This document shows, in pieces, positions 1-7,826 of a stretch of DNA of 9,135 nucleotides. Source of the DNA: JAUHWS01 sp964571805. GTDB taxonomy: Bacteria; Patescibacteriota; Gracilibacteria; UM-FILTER-43-11. The position numbers were made by a program, and so were the translations under genes. The DNA lies in NCBI GenBank assembly GCA_964571805.1, contig CAZNDI010000044.1, positions 1 to 9,135 of the forward strand, written 5' to 3'. The notes under the pieces were generated by a model. The model worked only from the letters and a program-made list of their open reading frames with translations, made no database searches and was not told the origin of the DNA. Within the stretch, counting starts at the first letter, position 1. Each line of letters opens with the position of its first letter.

Positions 1-2
1 GC

Positions 3-1403
3 ACAGCCGAAAAATACCAGGGGATGGATTTGGACAGCTTCACGCTAAAAATCAATGAAGCCTTGATCGATTACTACAAACCTAAACCCAATACCCCCGA
101 TTTTAAAGATGTTGAAGATAAAGACCCGGCTTGCGCCTCAAACCCCGAAGGTTGCGAACCTTGGTATGGGCAATATGTAAACTATGCAGCCTCCCAAGGC
201 CTCCTCAAAGGCTTTCCTGATGGAACCTTTAAACCAGGAGATCCTATTTTACGGATTCATGCCCTCAAGCTTTTGATGGCCAGCAATGGAGAAAAATTAG
301 CCTATTATGACGATCGTTTCATACGCCTTTCTTCGGACCCACGCCTCGAGAATGTGAATGTGGGCAAATGTTTGGAAGGAGCTGAAGATTTCATTCTAAA
401 AAATAATGATGGCGGAGACAACCTGAGCACGGGGAATCTTTTGACCTACGCCATGCTCGCCGACAAGCTAGATTTCTTTGGAGCTCATTGTGAATTTTTT
501 ACTCGGGCGGGGGCGGACACCCCCGAAAAACGTGCGGCGCTTCTTCAAAAACCGGTCACACGGCAAGAAATCGCCCGCTATTTTGCCCTCACGACCCCCT
601 ATTCTGCTCTAAAAATTGATCACGAAAATGACCCCACCACCTCGACCAAGGAGGAAAATGGCATGAATTTTTATGATGAAGAAGCAAAGAAGAAGGCAGA
701 GGAAAAATTAAAAGAAGAGCCAGAAAAAGCGTTGCCACTCAAAGAGGCGGAGAAGGAAGGGGTAGCCCAAGAAAAAGAGTTGATCGAAGCCAACAAAGAA
801 AAGGCAGAAGTGACAATTAAAGAACTCACGGCCATGACAAAGGAGGGACGTTGCTGCTTTGCGATGAATTTGGACAAAAATTGCGAAAAGATAAAATTTA
901 AAGACTATACGATTTCGGAAGCCTCCAGCTACAACTATGAAACCTATCAAGGCGGAACCTGGCATGAAGCCAAAAAAAATGGAAACCGTTGCTGGATCCC
1001 CCTGGAAGATATTTTAGGAGGGTTTGCAGAGAAGGGAAATATTGAGCCCTCCGATGCAGTTTGTGGCCTAACGAGCTCCCAAACTAACTTGATGAGTCAA
1101 TATAACGCTCGCTCCTACCCTCGCATGGTGAGGGAAATCTGGACCACGGGCAATTCAAATGAACTGAAGATGTTCATGCAAATTGGCTTGGATTTTGCCG
1201 CGAAGAAGTCAATTGAACTTGAGAAGATGAAAAAGGAAAAAAAGCCTGATTGCTATGAATTCAAAGAAAAATTAAAAGCGCTGAATTCAGGCCACCTGGC
1301 TGCCTCAGTCCGACTTCTCCCGACTACTGATCCAAAAATCAAGGAAGTAGAAAAACTTTTACTTAGCTCACCTTACGCGCTCTTGAGTATGAATCCTGTG
1401 TAG
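3..1403 (+). CDS. S-layer homology (SLH) domain protein, 5' end outside window
   Basis: Probably a cell-surface protein held to the wall by SLH domains, which in known families bind secondary cell-wall polymers. The frame is open to the left edge, and the first ATG (base 24) has no good ribosome site, so the true start is probably upstream. Numbering from that ATG: a clear SLH domain at about 26-88 (FKDV, WYGQYV, GLLKGFPDGTFKPGDPI, then R-x-x-A-LKLL), and a second, degenerate one ending near PVTRQEIARYFAL (177-189). A Lys/Glu-rich, probably helical or coiled-coil linker covers about 215-275. The C-terminal domain (277-410) has cysteines at 277, 278, 287, 323, 347 and 410, and I recognise no family for it. 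The stop is TAG. A 184-bp spacer separates it from the next gene on the same strand. The SLH assignment is firm; the precise role is unknown. Confidence 0.85.
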   Translation, partial: TAEKYQGMDLDSFTLKINEALIDYYKPKPNTPDFKDVEDKDPACASNPEGCEPWYGQYVNYAASQGLLKGFPDGTFKPGDPILRIHALKLLMASNGEKLAYYDDRFIRLSSDPRLENVNVGKCLEGAEDFILKNNDGGDNLSTGNLLTYAMLADKLDFFGAHCEFFTRAGADTPEKRAALLQKPVTRQEIARYFALTTPYSALKIDHENDPTTSTKEENGMNFYDEEAKKKAEEKLKEEPEKALPLKEAEKEGVAQEKELIEANKEKAEVTIKELTAMTKEGRCCFAMNLDKNCEKIKFKDYTISEASSYNYETYQGGTWHEAKKNGNRCWIPLEDILGGFAEKGNIEPSDAVCGLTSSQTNLMSQYNARSYPRMVREIWTTGNSNELKMFMQIGLDFAAKKSIELEKMKKEKKPDCYEFKEKLKALNSGHLAASVRLLPTTDPKIKEVEKLLLSSPYALLSMNPV

Positions 1404-1424
1404 TGATACTACTTTATAAGCGTT

Positions 1425-1452
1425 GAGCGAAGAGCGTGGAGCGGTGAGCTTG
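1425..1452 (+). repeat. Four tandem 7-bp GAGCGNN repeats
   Basis: Four units in exact 7-base register: GAGCGAA, GAGCGTG, GAGCGGT and GAGCTTG. The first three share GAGCG; the last has GAGCT. Lying just after a stop codon and before the next gene, the run could be a regulator-binding array, part of a structured RNA or a dispersed intergenic repeat. Nothing in the window decides between these. Confidence 0.6.
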
Positions 1453-1485
1453 CTACAATTTAAAATTGAGATTAGCTCTTCGCTT
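1425..1485. repeat. Inverted repeat around the heptad array
   Basis: AGCGAAGAGC at 1426-1435 is the exact reverse complement of GCTCTTCGCT at 1475-1484, and one G-T pair extends it on the outside. The palindrome at 1456-1468 falls inside the loop, so the RNA could form a small hairpin within a larger one. There is no T-tract after the right arm, so a simple intrinsic terminator for the SLH gene is not supported. Confidence 0.5.
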
Positions 1486-1587
1486 GTGATTGAAGAAGAG
1501 TTAATCGCATGAGGTACGCAACATGAGTTACTAAAAAAAATAATCCTTTGTATCTCGCAAGAAAATCAAAAAATAACTTCTCATTTT

Positions 1588-3069
1588 ATGACTCTTTCAA
1601 AAAAACCTTTTTATAAACGCATCGGGTTCTGGCTTCTGAGTTTTGGACTGGGAATCATCATCATATTCCTGATTCCTTATGGCTTGGAAAAAAAGAGTCT
1701 GGGCGGTCAATTGTGGGACACGTTGACTCAAGCGTCTGAACTTTATGTCTATGATGAAAAAGAACATTGGACAGAGGAGGAGTGGAATGACTATTGGAAA
1801 GAACATCCGGAGTATGGAGCAGACACAACGGGAATGGATTGGGAAAGTTTTCCCGAAGGAAGCACGGCCGATGACGCACGGTTGGATGAACTTCCTCCGG
1901 ATTATTCCAAATTATGGAAGATTGATTTTTCAGATTTGGAAGAGACTGAGCAATATAATGCCTGGTTGGATGAGCCTATTGTGGATGAAGGAGGCAAGCC
2001 CCTTCGTGAGGAATTCATTTATCGGGAAAAAAGTACGGGAGATCTGATTGTGGATGTGACCTTGGATGGCTTCATTTTAAGATTGGATCCTAGTTATCAT
2101 GCGGGGTGGAATATTCGCTCTAATTCTGATCCTAATGGATTCAATAAATATGAAAAAGCCATGAACCTACAGATTATTAAAAAATTGGGAGATCAATCCT
2201 GTCGGGTCGACATTGCGCCCAATGATTGGGCGGGACCCGTGTACAACAATGAACAGATCGCTCATCCGGAGTATGAACTGACGATGCGTCATGATGCCGT
2301 TTTAGATTCACCCGAGGACCCTCGACGCTTTCTTACGGTGAAGTTGGATGAAGCCCCTTACAATACGGACACGTATGCCATTCGGATCAATTCGACGAGT
2401 CCTAAAGAATGTTTTGATGCCAACGTGGAGATGGAAATTCTGAAGGGGATGACTTTTTTGCCCCCAGAACTAAAGGAACAAGGTCTCGATTATGATGAAC
2501 TCCACCGCTTTCCTGAGCCCTATTATTGGCCAAAGCCTTTGAAGGAAGAGGTGAAAGTGACTCAAGACGAGTCTTCAAAAAAACAAATTGTAGAGTACGA
2601 CGGCTACCGTTTAGAATTGGACCCAAAGTGGAAGGTGCAATTTAATAAAGCCGAAAAGAATGAAATCGCTGGCTTTCTAAGCCCCGTTGATTCAGTAGGA
2701 ATAGCACAATCTAGGAGATGCAGCACTGGTGTTTCTGATATAATGCCACAATATCAAAATTCTGGGGCAAAAAGTATTGAGGAATATTACGGCTTAAGTG
2801 ATGAACTTATGGACGAGCTAGATATGGGAATTCTAAAAGTCGAGACAGCTATTGAAAAAATAGCTAAGGTGCCATACGAGACTTATAAAGTAGAGACTAA
2901 AATTGATATTGGAGATGATTATCTTGTATCAGGGGGTTATAATATTATTTATAAAGGTCGTCTGATTCAAATAAGTTGGACTGTTGACAATCGTTTTGAA
3001 GACATTCGTCGCGGTGATTGCAATGCTTTTGGAGAAGCTGTTTTTGAAGGCTTTAATTTTTTGGAATAA
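1588..3069 (+). CDS. Single-pass membrane protein with two Cys-paired extracytoplasmic domains
   Basis: Not assigned to a named family. Residues 1-12 are Lys/Arg-rich and about 13-30 form one membrane helix ending IIIIFLIP, so the rest should lie outside the cytoplasm. A Glu/Asp/Trp-rich spacer (about 50-150) follows. Two diverged copies of one domain come next: about 156-291, starting DGFILRLDPSYHAGW, and about 333-493, starting DGYRLELDPKW. Each contains two cysteines at matching places (205/275 and 378/478), the only cysteines in the protein, and each ends in a similar strand (ILKGMTFL versus VFEGFNFL). The G-x-x-L-x-x-x-P-x-W opening resembles PsbP-like/DUF1795 proteins, but that is only a suggestion. 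The last roughly 390 bases are much more AT-rich than the rest. No Shine-Dalgarno precedes the ATG. The M23 peptidase gene starts 14 bp downstream, suggesting co-transcription. Confidence 0.8.
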   Translation: MTLSKKPFYKRIGFWLLSFGLGIIIIFLIPYGLEKKSLGGQLWDTLTQASELYVYDEKEHWTEEEWNDYWKEHPEYGADTTGMDWESFPEGSTADDARLDELPPDYSKLWKIDFSDLEETEQYNAWLDEPIVDEGGKPLREEFIYREKSTGDLIVDVTLDGFILRLDPSYHAGWNIRSNSDPNGFNKYEKAMNLQIIKKLGDQSCRVDIAPNDWAGPVYNNEQIAHPEYELTMRHDAVLDSPEDPRRFLTVKLDEAPYNTDTYAIRINSTSPKECFDANVEMEILKGMTFLPPELKEQGLDYDELHRFPEPYYWPKPLKEEVKVTQDESSKKQIVEYDGYRLELDPKWKVQFNKAEKNEIAGFLSPVDSVGIAQSRRCSTGVSDIMPQYQNSGAKSIEEYYGLSDELMDELDMGILKVETAIEKIAKVPYETYKVETKIDIGDDYLVSGGYNIIYKGRLIQISWTVDNRFEDIRRGDCNAFGEAVFEGFNFLE

Positions 3070-3083
3070 TTTAATCTACTTCA

Positions 3084-5555
3084 ATGAAACCTTATTTGTC
3101 CCGAATCGTTCTCTCCCTCACTATTTTTATGTGCTTGGCGCCTTTTAGCCTTGCTGAAGATCCTATCAATGAAGAAGACAAGCAGATCCCCTTTCCTTAT
3201 CCCGCTGGCCCCGTCAAAGTCAGCAATGGCTATCAAGGGACCTCCACGCATCAAGGTTATAGTAAATATGCTTTGGACATGCAGGTTCCCTTTAAGGATC
3301 CAGAACATCCAAAGGAATCGCACAATTCATGCGATCAATATGGCATCCCTGTCATTGCTGTCCGTGAGGGGGAGGTGGTGCGAGCGAGAAATAAGGGGGA
3401 AGATGGCAGCTTTGGAACGCATGTGATCATCAAAAGTGGGAAAAATATTCACATTTGGTATGCTCACCTCATCGAAGATTCTTTGCAAGTGGCTGAGGGC
3501 GATAAAGTTCAGCAAGGACAATTGTTGGGGCTCATGGGCGACACAGGCAACACCGCCGGCGTGACGTGCAAAAGAGAGACCGTCAATGGCAAGGGGGAAG
3601 CGATCACTAAAACACTCAATGGAGTCCACCTTCACACTGAAATTAGGGATGGAATGTACGGCTACACTGATAAGGCTAGTCAAAAATTCATACCACCTAT
3701 ACCCCTCAAATACACCGCCCTACTCGGAGCTAAAACTTATACCGACATTGTCGTGGGAGATTATGTTTCGACCTCGCTTTTGACGAAAGACGAAAATGGA
3801 TATTGGAACAAAATGAAAGACCATTTTTTGTACAAATTACCGAGTGATGCGGTGGGAGATGTGAGTCCTAATTTTTATAAAAACTCAGACCCACAAAGCT
3901 CATCTCCTTCTCAAAAAATCCAAAGTAAAACGGATAACCCCTCCCCTTCTGGGGCCAAAATCATCAGCCTCTCGCCCAATCACGTCAACGAAGATGAATT
4001 CACCACTTTCACCATCACGGGGGAAAAATTGCCGCAAAATCTAGAACTCACTTTTCCCGTTTGCAATGGAAGCCTCGAATGGCTTAAGCGAGGCCCTGAG
4101 AAACAACAATTCACCTGCACCATCGACCTTCCGGGAACTACAGTAGGGAGCATCAGCCTCCCAGATCAAAAAACGTCGGGAGGCAAAAAAATCAATATGA
4201 ATTTTGAAATCTATATCTTAAAAAAGGATGAAACGTTTGTAAAACCGACTTACAATGGCTTTCCTGATGTCCCTAAAAGCGCCACGCCGGGAGATAAAGT
4301 GAATTTGAGCGTGACGGGTCATAATTTGCCTGCCATCCTTATTTTTGAAGCCCCTTTTTGTGCGGACTTTCGTTACATCTATCGAGGCATGGATCGACAA
4401 ACCATTGAATGTGAAATTGCCGACCATGCTTATGACAAAAATGGAAAACTAAAAAATGAAATCATCTCCCATCCCATCGAGGTTAAAAATGAAGCAGGAG
4501 AAAAAGTAGTCAAGGGTGATTTGGTGCTCGATCACAAAATTCAAATTGAAAGCATCACCCCCCCTGTCGCCTATTTTGGACAAAAAACCAGTTTCACCCT
4601 CAAGGGGAAAGGAGTCGATAAACTAAAAACGTTTCATCTGGATTATTGCCAAGATTTGGTGGTCTTGTCTCAGTCGAGCTTAAAAAATCAAGTGGTCATT
4701 CAATGCATCTTGCCGGTGCCCGAGAAATTCTTTTCCACCCTCATGCCCGATGTCCTCAAGCGAAAAACATTGAATTTACACATCAAAGACAAACCGGAGG
4801 GGGAAATGATTCTGGCAGGTAAAATTGAAGCCATCGCCTTCCCCGAAAGCTGGGTGGCAGAAACTTCACCCTATTCTCCCCCCTTGGGCAAAAATACCAC
4901 CTTCATCATTAGCGGAAAACATTTGCCTGACAAACTCCTTTATTGGATGGCCAATTGTGGTCAGGGAGTTGTCACGAGTAGTGGCTCCGAAAAAGCCTCC
5001 TTCACCTGCAAACCTGAACCTATCGGGACCAATGCTGTAAAGAATATTGAGCTCGCGGCCCTTAAGGTAAAAGAAAACCCCGAAGCTTTCGTCAAAGAAA
5101 TTGAAAAACAAAGGCGTCTGCTCGAAATCAAGTATCCAAAGGAATATTTACAAGAAGGAAAGTCAGCCCTCACGATTTATCGGGGCTATGTTTTACCCTT
5201 ACCCGAAAACTATGCAGATCTTTATTTCAACGTCCTCAAAAACTTAGCAGGCGATGCCCCCAGTGCCTTTTGGCTTGATGTCGAAAACCGTGAGGAGATC
5301 ATCGGCTACATCGTGAGCCACCCTGGAGACTATTCCAATAGCTTCCTCAAAAAAGTTGGGTGGAAAAATATGGGCTCGGCACAAAAACCTTTTTATGAAT
5401 TGATGGCTTGCTCAAAGACCCTCGAGAAGGTCTATAAAAACTACGGACGCCCGACTCAATCTCAACTCAACGTGACAGGACTCTGTGCCAAAGGGCTTGA
5501 TATCACTTTGATCGAAAAAGATTTTGAAAAACTTTACACAGAAAAAACTAAGTAA
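3084..5555 (+). CDS. Secreted M23 (LytM-like) metallopeptidase with four Cys-paired IPT/TIG-like repeats
   Basis: Probably a zinc endopeptidase that cuts peptidoglycan cross-links, or a wall-binding relative. Residues 1-24 look like a signal peptide (cleavage near SLA-ED). The M23 domain spans about 40-215: H56 and D65 (THQGYSKYALD) and H184 of the HLH motif (182-184) match the zinc ligands, with H128 (WYAHL) and H182 as the usual catalytic histidines, so it looks active. A linker rich in Ser, Pro and Gln (about 268-290) leads to four tandem beta-type repeats at about 291-378, 385-470, 486-568 and 580-660. Each has a G-x-x-LP-like turn and one Cys pair: 327/345, 426/443, 522/541, 625/642. The helical C-terminal region (661-823) is unrecognised and has C776 and C801. 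It is much longer than a minimal M23 protein. It lies 14 bp after the two-domain membrane protein gene and converges with the helicase gene. Confidence 0.88.
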   Translation: MKPYLSRIVLSLTIFMCLAPFSLAEDPINEEDKQIPFPYPAGPVKVSNGYQGTSTHQGYSKYALDMQVPFKDPEHPKESHNSCDQYGIPVIAVREGEVVRARNKGEDGSFGTHVIIKSGKNIHIWYAHLIEDSLQVAEGDKVQQGQLLGLMGDTGNTAGVTCKRETVNGKGEAITKTLNGVHLHTEIRDGMYGYTDKASQKFIPPIPLKYTALLGAKTYTDIVVGDYVSTSLLTKDENGYWNKMKDHFLYKLPSDAVGDVSPNFYKNSDPQSSSPSQKIQSKTDNPSPSGAKIISLSPNHVNEDEFTTFTITGEKLPQNLELTFPVCNGSLEWLKRGPEKQQFTCTIDLPGTTVGSISLPDQKTSGGKKINMNFEIYILKKDETFVKPTYNGFPDVPKSATPGDKVNLSVTGHNLPAILIFEAPFCADFRYIYRGMDRQTIECEIADHAYDKNGKLKNEIISHPIEVKNEAGEKVVKGDLVLDHKIQIESITPPVAYFGQKTSFTLKGKGVDKLKTFHLDYCQDLVVLSQSSLKNQVVIQCILPVPEKFFSTLMPDVLKRKTLNLHIKDKPEGEMILAGKIEAIAFPESWVAETSPYSPPLGKNTTFIISGKHLPDKLLYWMANCGQGVVTSSGSEKASFTCKPEPIGTNAVKNIELAALKVKENPEAFVKEIEKQRRLLEIKYPKEYLQEGKSALTIYRGYVLPLPENYADLYFNVLKNLAGDAPSAFWLDVENREEIIGYIVSHPGDYSNSFLKKVGWKNMGSAQKPFYELMACSKTLEKVYKNYGRPTQSQLNVTGLCAKGLDITLIEKDFEKLYTEKTK

Positions 5556-5559
5556 AATG

Positions 5560-5587
5560 CGAAGACCCCCCCTTACCCTCGTCTTCG
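5560..5587. terminator. Candidate hairpin between convergent genes
   Basis: CGAAGAC at 5560-5566 and GTCTTCG at 5581-5587 form a perfect 7-bp stem. The loop includes the last codon and stop codon of the helicase gene (TAA complement at 5573-5575). On the minus strand the stem is followed by CATTTTAC and, further on, a longer T-run; on the plus strand there is no T-tract. It may help end transcription of the leftward helicase gene, but it is not a textbook intrinsic terminator. Confidence 0.35.
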
Positions 5588-6835
5588 ACTCCTAAATCCA
5601 CTTGAGGGCTTACCAAAGGATCCCGAACGAGGCGTGGCGCGTCTTCCGCCTCCTCCACCACCAGAACTTCCTCTTGGCTTCGGTGCATTCATGTCTGGTT
5701 TGATGGCATATGGATGATCTAGAACGGGCTCGACTGTTTTTCCGATCAACTTTTGGATGTCTCGTAAATAAGCAATCTCATCGGGTTCAGCAAAGGAATG
5801 AGCTGTCCCACTGGCTCCCGCTCGACCCGTTCGCCCAATGCGATGAACATAAGTTTCAGCAATGTTTGGAATGTCAAAATTGATCACATGCTCAAGCTCA
5901 CTGATGTCAATCCCCCGAGCGGCAATATCGGTGGCCACCAAAACACGAGTTTTTCCTGTTTTAAAGTTCTTCAAAGCCTGTTGCCTTGCGGATTGAGATT
6001 TATTGCCATGGATGGCTTCAGCGGAAATTCTTGCATCCACCAAACCTTTAGCCACTTTATTGGCCCCATGCTTGGTACGGGTAAAAAGAAGAACAGAGTC
6101 AATGTCGGGATGGCTCAATAAATGCAAAAGGAGAGCTGGTTTTTTGCCTTTGTCGACAAAATATACTGCTTGTTTTACCCTTTCCGCAGTAGACGAAACG
6201 GGGGCCACACTCACGGTTGCGGGATCATGCAAAAGCGTGTTCACCAAGCTTTGGATTTCTGGGGGCATGGTGGCCGAGAAAAAGAGGGTTTGCTTTTTTT
6301 GCGGGAGTTTGGGAATGATTTTTCGAATGTCTTGGACAAAACCCATGTCTAACATGCGGTCCGCCTCATCGAGCACAAAGATTTCCACCTGCCTCAGGTC
6401 AACAAATCCTTGGTTCATCAAGTCTAGGAGACGCCCTGGAGTGGCGATCAAAATGTCCACACCGCGGCGTAAATTATCTGTTTGTGGCTTCTGTCCAACC
6501 CCTCCAAAAATAACGGTGTGTTGAAGTTTGAGGAATTTTCCATAATCCGAAAAGCTTTCCCCAATCTGAATCGCGAGTTCGCGGGTCGGCGCTAGAATGA
6601 GGGAGCGGATCGCTTTTTTTTGCCCGGGATGGGCTGGATTTTGAGTGAATTTTTGGAGGATAGGAATCGCAAAGGAGGCAGTTTTACCTGTTCCAGTTTG
6701 AGCTAGACCTAAAAGATCCTGCCCACTGAGAATGAAAGGGATGGATTGGGCTTGAATGGGGGTGGGAGTGGTATAACCTTTGGCTTGAACGGCTTTTAAG
6801 ATCGGATCAATCAGATTCAGGGATGAGAACGACAT
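5573..6835 (-). CDS. rhlE: DEAD-box ATP-dependent RNA helicase, RhlE type
   Basis: Cytoplasmic ATP-driven RNA unwinding and remodelling; relatives act in ribosome assembly, mRNA decay and cold adaptation. All family motifs are present in order: Q motif GYTTPTPIQ (20-28), I AQTGTGKT (45-52), Ia PTRELA (83-88), Ib TPGRLLD (132-138), II DEAD (156-159), III SAT (187-189), IV LLFTRT (249-254), V ARGID (306-310) and VI HRIGRTGR (331-338). The opening MSFSSLNL and overall spacing match RhlE better than DbpA, SrmB or CsdA. The tail (about 385-420) is rich in Gly, Arg and Ser, with six glycines in a row at 392-397, typical of a disordered RNA-binding extension. At 420 residues the length is normal. 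It has its own promoter-like element about 34-60 bases upstream and no visible Shine-Dalgarno. Its function as an RNA helicase is near certain; the exact subfamily is less so. Confidence 0.95.
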   Translation of the reverse strand: MSFSSLNLIDPILKAVQAKGYTTPTPIQAQSIPFILSGQDLLGLAQTGTGKTASFAIPILQKFTQNPAHPGQKKAIRSLILAPTRELAIQIGESFSDYGKFLKLQHTVIFGGVGQKPQTDNLRRGVDILIATPGRLLDLMNQGFVDLRQVEIFVLDEADRMLDMGFVQDIRKIIPKLPQKKQTLFFSATMPPEIQSLVNTLLHDPATVSVAPVSSTAERVKQAVYFVDKGKKPALLLHLLSHPDIDSVLLFTRTKHGANKVAKGLVDARISAEAIHGNKSQSARQQALKNFKTGKTRVLVATDIAARGIDISELEHVINFDIPNIAETYVHRIGRTGRAGASGTAHSFAEPDEIAYLRDIQKLIGKTVEPVLDHPYAIKPDMNAPKPRGSSGGGGGGRRATPRSGSFGKPSSGFRSRRRG

Positions 6836-6868
6836 CAGAGTTTTTGAGGTGTTAGTTGTTACGCCTTT

Positions 6869-6897
6869 ATTCTATCACAACTTCCAAAAATTTGCAA
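6869..6897 (-). promoter_or_regulatory. Probable promoter of the rhlE-like gene
   Basis: Read on the minus strand: TTGCAA (6892-6897), 17-base spacer, TAGAAT (6869-6874). The -10 matches the sigma-70 consensus at 5 of 6 positions and the -35 at 4 of 6, with ideal spacing. Transcription would start near 6862, giving a leader of about 27 nt before the helicase ATG. Confidence 0.6.
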
Positions 6898-6920
6898 TGA
6901 ATATTGAATCATGATATAAT
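6892..6920 (+). promoter_or_regulatory. Plus-strand promoter-like element sharing the -35 box
   Basis: TTGCAA (6892-6897) is its own reverse complement. Reading rightward, it is followed after exactly 17 bases by a perfect TATAAT (6915-6920). If used, this would make an RNA antisense to the end of the C39-like peptidase gene (stop at 6955). No plus-strand gene lies downstream, so it may be a chance AT-rich match. Confidence 0.4.
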
Positions 6921-6954
6921 CATAAAATTTCACTGGGATTTTGTAAGCAAGTGA

Positions 6955-7764
6955 CTAATTCGACAAAACAATCACTCGACTAGGCTGACTTTCAATCCCA
7001 GGCTCTTTGTAGTCATGCATGGCATCTAAAATGGTTTGATAAGGATAGATGAAATTCTCTCCTCGTCGGGTGCCAACGTCGTTGGTGATGAAGTGTTTCT
7101 CGTCGTAACCCTTGAGGACCATCATGTGATAATAAGGACCTTCTCCTGAGTAAAAGGGATTCTTCAGCATACGGCCGGCAAAAGGACCCACAATCAAGTG
7201 CCCTTGGGCTAACTCTTTTTTCATTTCTTCCACAGTCGGATCTTCCATGACCGTCACTTTGAAGGCGTCATCAAAAAATCCTTCATAAAGTTGAACGACC
7301 TTTTCTACAGGCGTGCTTTCAAAATAACCAAAATTCGTATTTTCCCAGTCCACCATGGCCAACACTTGCTTCTTGAATTCTGCCTTAGTCAAAGCCTCCC
7401 CCTTCAGGCCATAGTGGGCCAAAACCAAGGACGCCTCCTCACAAGCATCTTGCCAAGGCTGAGCCCAATCGCCTTCGGGAGCTTGGGAATAAAAAGGAAC
7501 AGTGAGGTTGATTTCCTTTGGCATTTCAACTTCTAGTGCAGTGCTTTCAGTAGCTTCATCTTTACTCCTTCCTTGCTTTTCAGCCTGGGAAGTTCCCCCC
7601 TCCTCGACTTGAGAGTCTTCCTTTTCTAGTTCTGCATTCAACTGACTGGCTGTGATTCGATCTTGCAGCGTGGGGGTTTCAGGCACATCGGTTTTATAGT
7701 CTTGCTCATTGGGACTACAGGCCGCAAGGAAGAGAACGGCAAGGATGAGGAGGAATTTTATCAT
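6955..7764 (-). CDS. C39-like cysteine peptidase lipoprotein
   Basis: An exported lipoprotein with a papain-fold domain of the C39_2 type. The signal peptide MIKFLLILAVLFLAAC has a lipobox LAAC with C16 as the likely lipidated residue. A Glu/Ser/Thr/Lys-rich spacer of about 65 residues (17-85) should hold the domain off the membrane. The catalytic domain is at about 86-269: VPFYSQ supplies the oxyanion glutamine Q94, WQDACEEAS supplies the nucleophile C108, YYHMMVLKGYD supplies H213, and ITNDVG supplies N228/D229. The Cys sits in DACEEAS rather than the usual CGP/CGA context, but the triad looks intact. The substrate is unknown; there is no ABC transporter part, so this is not a bacteriocin-processing exporter. 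It starts 62 bp downstream of the BI-1 family gene on the same strand, probably co-transcribed. No Shine-Dalgarno is visible upstream of ATG. Confidence 0.85.
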   Translation of the reverse strand: MIKFLLILAVLFLAACSPNEQDYKTDVPETPTLQDRITASQLNAELEKEDSQVEEGGTSQAEKQGRSKDEATESTALEVEMPKEINLTVPFYSQAPEGDWAQPWQDACEEASLVLAHYGLKGEALTKAEFKKQVLAMVDWENTNFGYFESTPVEKVVQLYEGFFDDAFKVTVMEDPTVEEMKKELAQGHLIVGPFAGRMLKNPFYSGEGPYYHMMVLKGYDEKHFITNDVGTRRGENFIYPYQTILDAMHDYKEPGIESQPSRVIVLSN

Positions 7765-7826
7765 TTTTCAAAACTATTAGAGCGATCCTTCACACAAATA
7801 AATACTCACCATTCATTAACATACAA

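Larger units (their letters stand above)
1404..1587. other. Intergenic spacer with repeats
   Basis: This 184-bp gap lies between the SLH gene and the two-domain membrane protein gene. It contains a run of four 7-bp repeats, an inverted copy of part of that run, and a small palindrome CAATTT-A-AAATTG at 1456-1468. The 3' part (1528-1587) is A-rich. I see no convincing -35/-10 pair and no hairpin followed by a T-run, so neither a promoter nor a terminator is called. Confidence 0.6.

Noticed and set aside
708..965. Open frames on the minus strand opposite the SLH protein's Lys/Glu-rich linker
   Set aside because: Repetitive AAG/GAA codons give long Phe/Ser/Leu-rich antisense frames without meaning.
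1404..1587. Promoter for the two-domain membrane protein gene
   Set aside because: TACAAT and TAAAAT near 1454-1466 lack any -35 match at suitable spacing.
3084..3155. Possible lipoprotein signal in the M23 protein (Cys17)
   Set aside because: The residues before Cys17 (TIFM) do not form a lipobox; a normal signal peptide cut near residue 24 fits better.
6003..6524. Long open frame on the + strand opposite the helicase gene
   Set aside because: Antisense to a fully conserved DEAD-box gene; the translation is Cys/Arg/Ser-rich without domains and is best explained as a shadow of the real gene.
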